Below are positions 58,490 through 64,000 of a DNA stretch of 64,000 bases, in pieces (position 1 is the first letter of the stretch; each line of letters starts with the position of its first letter). The position numbers and the translations under genes were made by a program. The notes under the pieces are model-generated. The model was not told the origin of the DNA, ran no database searches, and saw only the letters and a list, made by a program, of their open reading frames with translations. Source of the stretch: Trissonchulus latispiculum. Lineage: Eukaryota > Nematoda > Enoplea > Enoplida > Ironidae. The stretch covers positions 18,630-82,629 of the forward strand of contig JASAND010010634.1 in the NCBI GenBank assembly GCA_030248195.1, in the 5' to 3' direction.

Positions 58490-59760
58490 AACCGATAGTC
58501 CAGGCTGACAGAACCAACTGTACCGCTGCTGACGCAGACGACTAAGTGGCTGTTGGCCACCAGAACCCAAACCACCTGGGACCACATTCATTGGACGGCA
58601 CCTTAGATAGAACAGAGAATCTCGACTGGAGGCGACGCCTTTAACACCTCCCTGATACCCTCTGATAAGGCACTTACCAACACCAAAGGTACGCTTTTCC
58701 CAGTGGACATTACAGCTTGGACCGAAAACAGGTTACAGGCTAAGCTGGGGACAGGCTAAGCTGGGGACATTCAAGACACGTTGAAAGTTCCGTACCGTAT
58801 TCCTTCTACCGAAAAACATTTCCCATCGCCAAGACGAACTGTTTCCGGCTTCATAAACTTTAGTCCGCAAGCTGACTTTGCTGCCAAGTCATGTGGCGAG
58901 TCGCTACTGAGTCGACTAAACCACTCAGCGGACTATCGAGGACTCCCAAGGCAGACTCGAATTACTTTCCTGTTCTTTACATGAACTGTTCTTTTCCATG
59001 TCCCTGCTGTTGTGTCTCCAGCCTTTGTCCTTTCCAGCAGCTATCATTGAATCATGACGTGAAGGACAGTCTCTCTTGATATGACCCTGACGACCACAAC
59101 TGAAACATTTATCGTAGAACTTCTTTCCAAATTTGCCCGCAATGACGGCTCCTGAACCACCACTTCCGCCATCTGAATCACTTTCTCGTTTTAGTCCCTC
59201 GTTCGCCACTGCCTGCTGAACATAACTCAGCTCAACATTGTCACGTGCTTCCAGTGCAGTCTCCAAAACCGAGAAACTAAGCGGCAAACTCGACAACAAA
59301 ACTACAACTTGATCTTCCTCCGCTACCGGAGATCCCGACGCTGACAACTTAGCAGTTAACTCTTTCAGCTTCTTCAAGTAATCATGAACAGACGTACATT
59401 CAGCCATTTCCAGTTTGAACAACTGCTTCTTTAAAAACAGCTTGTTGGAGAAAGTGTCTCTTTCGAGTCTTGCTTCAGATAATTCCAACAGTCCTGAGGA
59501 TCGTTTTCATCACAAGAAGTAACTAGATAAAGTTGAGACGGATGTATCGCCATCACAATCGTGGAGAAAGCCTTCTCCATCTGTCTTTGAAGTGCGCCGA
59601 CGAATTTTGTCCTGTTTGGACCAAACTTGCGTGATCATGGTGGTATCCGGCTCGACAAAAACAGAATAAAATGGTTTTTCCTGTCTGACGCTCGGAATCA
59701 CGGATAAAAATGTTCTGGTTTAGCACAATGAATGTTTGGGAGGCTACCTTCATTTTACCG
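58490..59760 (-). pseudogene. Ty1/copia retrotransposon relic (gag and start of pol)
   Basis: On the minus strand a copia-type Gag runs from about 59750 to 58925, with frame changes upstream of 59488. It contains ECTSVHDYLKKLKEL and a zinc knuckle CFSCGRQGHIKRDC. After the knuckle, in other frames, comes a protease-like box DSVATRHM, in which Val replaces the Gly of the usual DSGAT, and then remnants of the pre-integrase region (about 58700-58480). A short duplicated phrase, CAGGCTAAGCTGGGGA, lies near 58735-58765. Inactive; RT and RNase H are absent. Confidence 0.8.
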
Positions 59761-60606
59761 ATGTCAAAGCAATCAAATATCCGGTCTGTTTCCGGTTCTG
59801 ATCTCAGTATCTGTTTGGTACAGAAGTCAGATTATTTCCCTAAAATATTATATGGGCTATTCCTATCACACCTCAACCTCAATTTACTTCATATCTACTG
59901 CAATTTGTGAGTGACAGCGTTTTAAAATGGTTCAAAAACAAGTTATATTGCATGCGATAAAGCTAAGCGTATGGGATAAATGTCATATTCGGTTTAGCAA
60001 GGAAAAACACACGAAAATCGCGCATTTTTTAAAAGCTATCATTCTCAAATTGCAACAGAAAAGAAGTAAACTGAGGTTGAGGTTTATTTCGAGCAGAGAA
60101 ATCCAAAAAATCCAAAAACTGTACTACCAAGCCATCTTACTGTATAGGTTTTATGACCTGGACATCCGGTTACCGGGCATGGACCGGATGTGTCCCCGAG
60201 CTTCCCGCATGACGTGCGTATTAATCTCTGAATGCACGCACAGCCGTGTTATAGAGTATATATTTGTGTCATATCCTGATTGACCTATACCTGAAACTGC
60301 TGTTGGGAGACACTTGAAGTCTAAACAGACTGCATATGGCAATATGGATAATACGTATGCTGACTAGGTAACCTAGGAGTTGAATGGAAATTAGCAAAAG
60401 CAATAAAAAGTTGAACAACACAGGTTGATTGCATCAAAAATAAAGGCCGGGAGCAGGAGAATGGGGCACGACTTCTGACAGCAAATTCGTGAAGAGTTTT
60501 TTTTAAGGTGACAACAACATAGTAAATTTTTAGACAAATTTTGGCCGAGTTTCTTCAAACATAAGGAAACCTTAGTAATAATCGCTGGGAATATACTTGT
60601 CCGGTC

Positions 60607-60621
60607 CGGGGGGGGGGGGGC
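60607..60621 (+). repeat. G homopolymer
   Basis: A run of about 14 G residues after TCCGGTCC. Length may be affected by sequencing. Confidence 0.7.
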
Positions 60622-61062
60622 GGTGGAGGCTTAGGCTGGAACCCCATATTCCAGCCGTGTTAACCTAAGCAAGTTACCCTAATCTTAGCCAATGAAAGCC
60701 ACTGCCATCAATTTTATGCATTTTGGTTGGTCAAAGTGTTGTCAAAAAATAAAAAAGATCTAAGTATTTCTAGCAAGAATATCACATTCAGACAAACAAA
60801 TAACCCATGAGAGGGGTCTATTTTCGCCTAATGCCCGGTTCAAGATGGAGTGATTTGTGCTTTGTGCTTTCTCGGTTCATGATGGTGTGGTGTTCGTGTT
60901 TCGTCCTTTTGTATTCTTGGGTGTGCTTTGAGAATGTTCAACAGAATTCCGTCCCAACCAAACACCTGTGCATAAAATGAATGTGTATAATGCAAGGGCA
61001 AAATACTGACACAAACACACCCGCAGAAATGCATCCCCGTTTAGTAAAATCCACTCCATAAG

Positions 61063-61350
61063 GCCAGTTCACACTAGGCAACCAAATTGCTCAAAAATTG
61101 CCCAATGTGAATGTAGTGGCAACTGAGAAAAAATTGCCGCAATCGCGCTTGGGGCGATATCTAGCGGCAACTAACATGATGATTGGCCGATTCAAATTAT
61201 AAAAATATGCCCGCTAGAATTCCTACATATGATAAGTCGTTGCTTCAACTACTTGAATCAACTGTTTGTGCAAGTTGTTGCAACTTTTTCGTGTATTAAC
61301 TGAAGTTGTGGCAACGAAGTTGCTCCAAAGTTGTCCAGTGTGAACTGTCC
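61063..61350. mobile_element. MITE upstream of the GPCR gene
   Basis: Terminal inverted repeats CAGTTCACACTAGGCAAC and GTTGTCCAGTGTGAACTG differ at two positions and bound about 288 bp rich in GTTGC and CAAC motifs. Non-coding. It ends about 90 bp before the TATA box at 61441. The target duplication is not clear. Confidence 0.75.
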
Positions 61351-61440
61351 AATAGGAGCAAATGTAACACTCTCCACAATGCTTATGATGTAACATGACA
61401 CTAATCAAACTCATATATGCTGTGCACTCTTGATCCTTTT

Positions 61441-61447
61441 TATATAG
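61441..61447 (+). promoter_or_regulatory. TATA box of the GPCR gene
   Basis: TATATAG, 36 bp upstream of the ATG at 61477, a plausible core promoter for a short 5' UTR. Confidence 0.5.
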
Positions 61448-61476
61448 TTGTTCTTAGTCTTTAGATTCAGCGCGTC

Positions 61477-62632
61477 ATGAATTCCACTGAACCAGATAAT
61501 ACCAGTTCAGCAGCGTCTATTTATCGACATAGTTCCACATTTCAGTACATCATTCTATCATATATCGGTGCAGTCCTGATAATAGGATTTGTTGGAAATG
61601 CTTTCTTTATATCAACACATTGCTTTAAAAGTAGTGGCAGGAAGCGCACATTTGCCACAAGTCCTGATCATTATTTAGTTGCCATCGGGGTATCTGACAT
61701 GTGTGTTCTAGCAACCTTGTTTGTTGCATGGCTACAGCGCATAACTCACTCATCTCTACCGCTCACAAGCTTTTTGTGTAAGCTCAGTACTTTCTTTGGC
61801 TATACAGGAACATTTTTGTGCTCTTGGTTCATAGCCCAGCTGTCCTTGGAAAGATTTTTTGGTAGTGCAGTTTCCTTTCTTACGTAAAACAGTTGTATCG
61901 GTTAAACGTACAAGATGGGTTCTAATGGTCACGATATTGATATCTGTAGTTTGCAATGGATGGACATTGTTAGTGGTGGATGAGTATACAATGTCGAACA
62001 CAAGTGCTCACCAACAAATCTGCGCAGTAATTAGTCACTATCGCGGCCACATGTACAACTTTGGTTTATTTAACATGATCACAGTGTTCACAATACCATT
62101 GTTAATGATACTAGTTATGAATGTCTGGATTGCATTCGTCATGGGACGACGACTTGTAAGAAGATTGTCGCATGCTAGGAGTTATGATGGAAAAAGATCA
62201 GCAAACAGTCTAGTCTCCGCAACAGCGTATACTTATGCGGATTTCAAAAATAGAAACGGTGAAGATGCCGACCAAACTTCTGTTCAATATTCACCCAGAA
62301 GACCATTGACTAAGCATAAACGCATACAAAGTGGAAGCGCAGTTAAGCTAATAGGAGTGTCACTAATCTACTTACTTTTAAATATGCCAATGTACGGAAT
62401 GCGATTGAAAGATTATCTTTCAAAACAACAGAAAAGTGCTACCCTTGTACTATTAAAGCAAATATTGTATCTGCTGTTTACGACGCAATACTGCGTACAT
62501 TGTTTTGCTTATGCTAGATTATGTTCCATGAAGAAAACCGTGGAAACAACTGTGAAACACTTAACAAGACACTTATTAAGTCTTGGTCAAATTGCGTGGG
62601 TCATACGAAAAGAAACAGATGCAGAATTTTAG
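61477..62632 (+). pseudogene. Class A GPCR (neuropeptide-receptor-like) with one frameshift
   Basis: Two plus-strand frames form one seven-helix receptor of about 384 residues. Frame 1 (61477 to about 61857) has a glycosylatable N-terminus, TM1 with GFVGNA, TM2 with VAIGVSD, TM3 with its conserved Cys, and ERF at the DRY position. Frame 2 (from 61859) has TM4 with its Trp, TM5 with FTIPLL, a long basic third loop, TM6, and a divergent TM7. The frames meet at a run of six T (61855-61860), right after ERF, and differ by one base. No splice sites are needed or seen. The rest is intact, so this is a very young pseudogene or a sequencing error. Family members respond to peptides or amines at the cell surface; the ligand is unknown. 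TM7 lacks NPxxY. Confidence 0.8.
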
Positions 62633-62742
62633 TTCTATGTTGTTCCTCTGTTCTATTGTGAAAAAGGATTAGCTGCAGGTTGCTTTTCTACAAAAACGTT
62701 GATACTTTTCGTTAGTCCTGTGTACACATTCTGAGTTTTGCG

Positions 62743-62748
62743 AATAAA
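62743..62748 (+). promoter_or_regulatory. Poly(A) signal after the GPCR
   Basis: AATAAA about 110 bp after the GPCR stop codon. Confidence 0.55.
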
Positions 62749-62759
62749 ACAGTTTGATA

Positions 62760-63670
62760 ATTTATTTAACTAATTCGTATTTTAATGTCCAATGAACATC
62801 CGGTCGTAATTGTGCCAGTACATGTATAAAAGCACCTTCTCCCTTTCATTATTGTTAAACATATGCTGATATATATTAACCTCGTTGTCTGCAAAAAATG
62901 TTATTAGGATAGAAACTTAATGGATCGGTGGATTTTATTTTCATTACGAGTTGCGCCCTCCTTGAGGTAGCTTCAAAACCTGCAAAGGATTTGGCATTTA
63001 GTTACACCTCCATTACTGGCCACTAAGCTAAACAGACATCCTATTACAATTAACTATGTTATGTTAATGATTTTATATTGCAATGTAGGCAATATATATA
63101 CTACCTATTTAAGTGCAATTTTCTTTAATTATATTGGTGTTGGTTGTAGTAGAAGGATTGACAGTTTTCACGCTGCACAATGTACAGAATCAGAACCATA
63201 AATTCATCAAAATGCTGCCTAAACGACATCCTTGGGTCAGTAGGCTAGAAGTCTGATAGAGGAGTAGCAAACAATGGGCTGGAATCCCGCCGATGTCCAG
63301 ATTTTTGGGTACTTGGAACTGTAAAATGTAGACAATACAGGGAGTGGTCGACCCTTTTCATCTCTTCCTTGTGCTAAAAGCAATTTAATAACGTATTCTG
63401 GATAACTATTTGTGTGATTAGCTAACTAACTAACTAACTAACTGGAAAAACTAAATTGGACTACAAACGGATTCATTATTAGAAGATAATTGCAAGGACT
63501 GCAAGAAATAAGACAGAAATATAAAAATAGCATCTAACATGCAAAAATAGTCACTAGCGAAATCGCAAACGCAGCAAATACTGGAAAGGAAATGTTATAT
63601 CACAACAAATTTAACCACGAATTTACTGTTATAGTGAAAATCACAACACTCACGCAAGAAATCATACCGA
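62760..63670. other. Spacer between GPCR genes
   Basis: AT-rich, no coding sequence supported. A (TAAC)n microsatellite of about five units lies near 63420-63441. Confidence 0.5.
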
Positions 63671-63676
63671 GACATA

Positions 63677-64000
63677 TCATCGTTTAATGTTGGCAACACT
63701 GCTACCCGTTCTTCTGCTCAGTTCATGCACTTGGTTTTTATTTTTATTTAATCCAAAAATACGAAGAGCCCCATTGCGCAAATCTCGATTTTTCAGAAAG
63801 TAAATAATAATGTTATTTTCAGAATTTAAATTTTTTAATATAGAAGAAACTGGAACTACTACATTAGCGACAAATGCTCCTGCTACGCTTGAGTGGACTA
63901 AAATAAATATTACAGTGAAGGGTATTGTGTACAGGACCAGGGTAAATAACATTACAACAGCCATCATCTTTGTAGCTTTCTTTTGTCTTTCAAGTGTGGG
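63677..64000 (-). CDS. Class A GPCR, C-terminal part (cut by window edge)
   Basis: The minus-strand frame is open to the right edge. It contains the end of the third intracellular loop (LERQKKATKM), TM6 with LYTIPFTV, a third extracellular loop, and TM7 with LNSENNIIIYFLKNRDLR, then a basic tail and stop. In most class A receptors the TM7 motif is NPxxY; here the same place reads NNIIIY. The arrangement resembles invertebrate FMRFamide-receptor-like proteins, but I cannot assign a ligand. The N-terminal part, TM1-TM5, lies outside the window. No stop or frameshift in the visible part. It is a paralogue of the fragment at 55764-56069. Confidence 0.7.
   Translation of the reverse strand, partial: PTLERQKKATKMMAVVMLFTLVLYTIPFTVIFILVHSSVAGAFVANVVVPVSSILKNLNSENNIIIYFLKNRDLRNGALRIFGLNKNKNQVHELSRRTGSSVANIKR

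Overview
This is a 64-kb piece of a repeat-rich, AT-rich animal (metazoan) nuclear genome. Genes are split by GT-AG introns, the recognisable proteins are cytochrome P450s of the CYP2 type and class A GPCRs, and most of the rest is decayed transposable element. Bacterial signs (operons, ribosome binding sites) are absent. An invertebrate is likely, but the sequence alone does not fix the phylum.

Layout. 1-4.45 kb: relic of a Ty3/gypsy-like element on the minus strand (gag plus LTR-like sequence, no pol seen). 4.45-10.9 kb: no gene, two large palindromes. 10.9-24.1 kb: P450 gene A (minus strand, six exons, 501 codons), with a ~6-kb LTR in intron 3 and an array of TAATCC sites just upstream of its start. 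27.2-28.9 kb: a MITE-like repeat, a lone P450 exon with intact splice sites, and a foldback transposon with an 8-bp target duplication. 30.4-40.2 kb: P450 gene B (minus strand, six exons, 494 codons from the favoured start), a tandem paralogue of A whose exons 2-6 match those of A exactly in length (125, 163, 171, 200, 513 nt). A second LTR sits in its intron 5 and a MITE in intron 3. 44.2-46.5 kb: a small possible secreted ORF, a non-LTR reverse transcriptase relic and repeat copies. 47.2-55.3 kb: a third copy of the giant LTR (with a SINE and a decayed ORF inside it), then a candidate primer-binding site and a decayed gag. 55.8-64 kb: GPCR C-terminal fragment, Ty1/copia relic, MITE, a nearly complete GPCR with one frameshift, and a GPCR running off the right edge.

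The two P450s probably are ER-anchored monooxygenases made by tandem duplication; the lone exon between them is what a third copy would leave. The most unusual signal is the LTR family itself. Three diverged copies (14.7-20.7 kb minus, about 31.6-36.6 kb plus, 47.2-54.0 kb plus) share, largely in the same order, RNA hairpins whose stems differ between copies while pairing is kept. These include a module found seven times, short UUCG-loop hairpins, a hairpin presenting a GTAAGT splice-donor sequence, and a hairpin next to a tRNA T-arm-like box. All alignments were made by eye; boundaries of diverged repeats are approximate.
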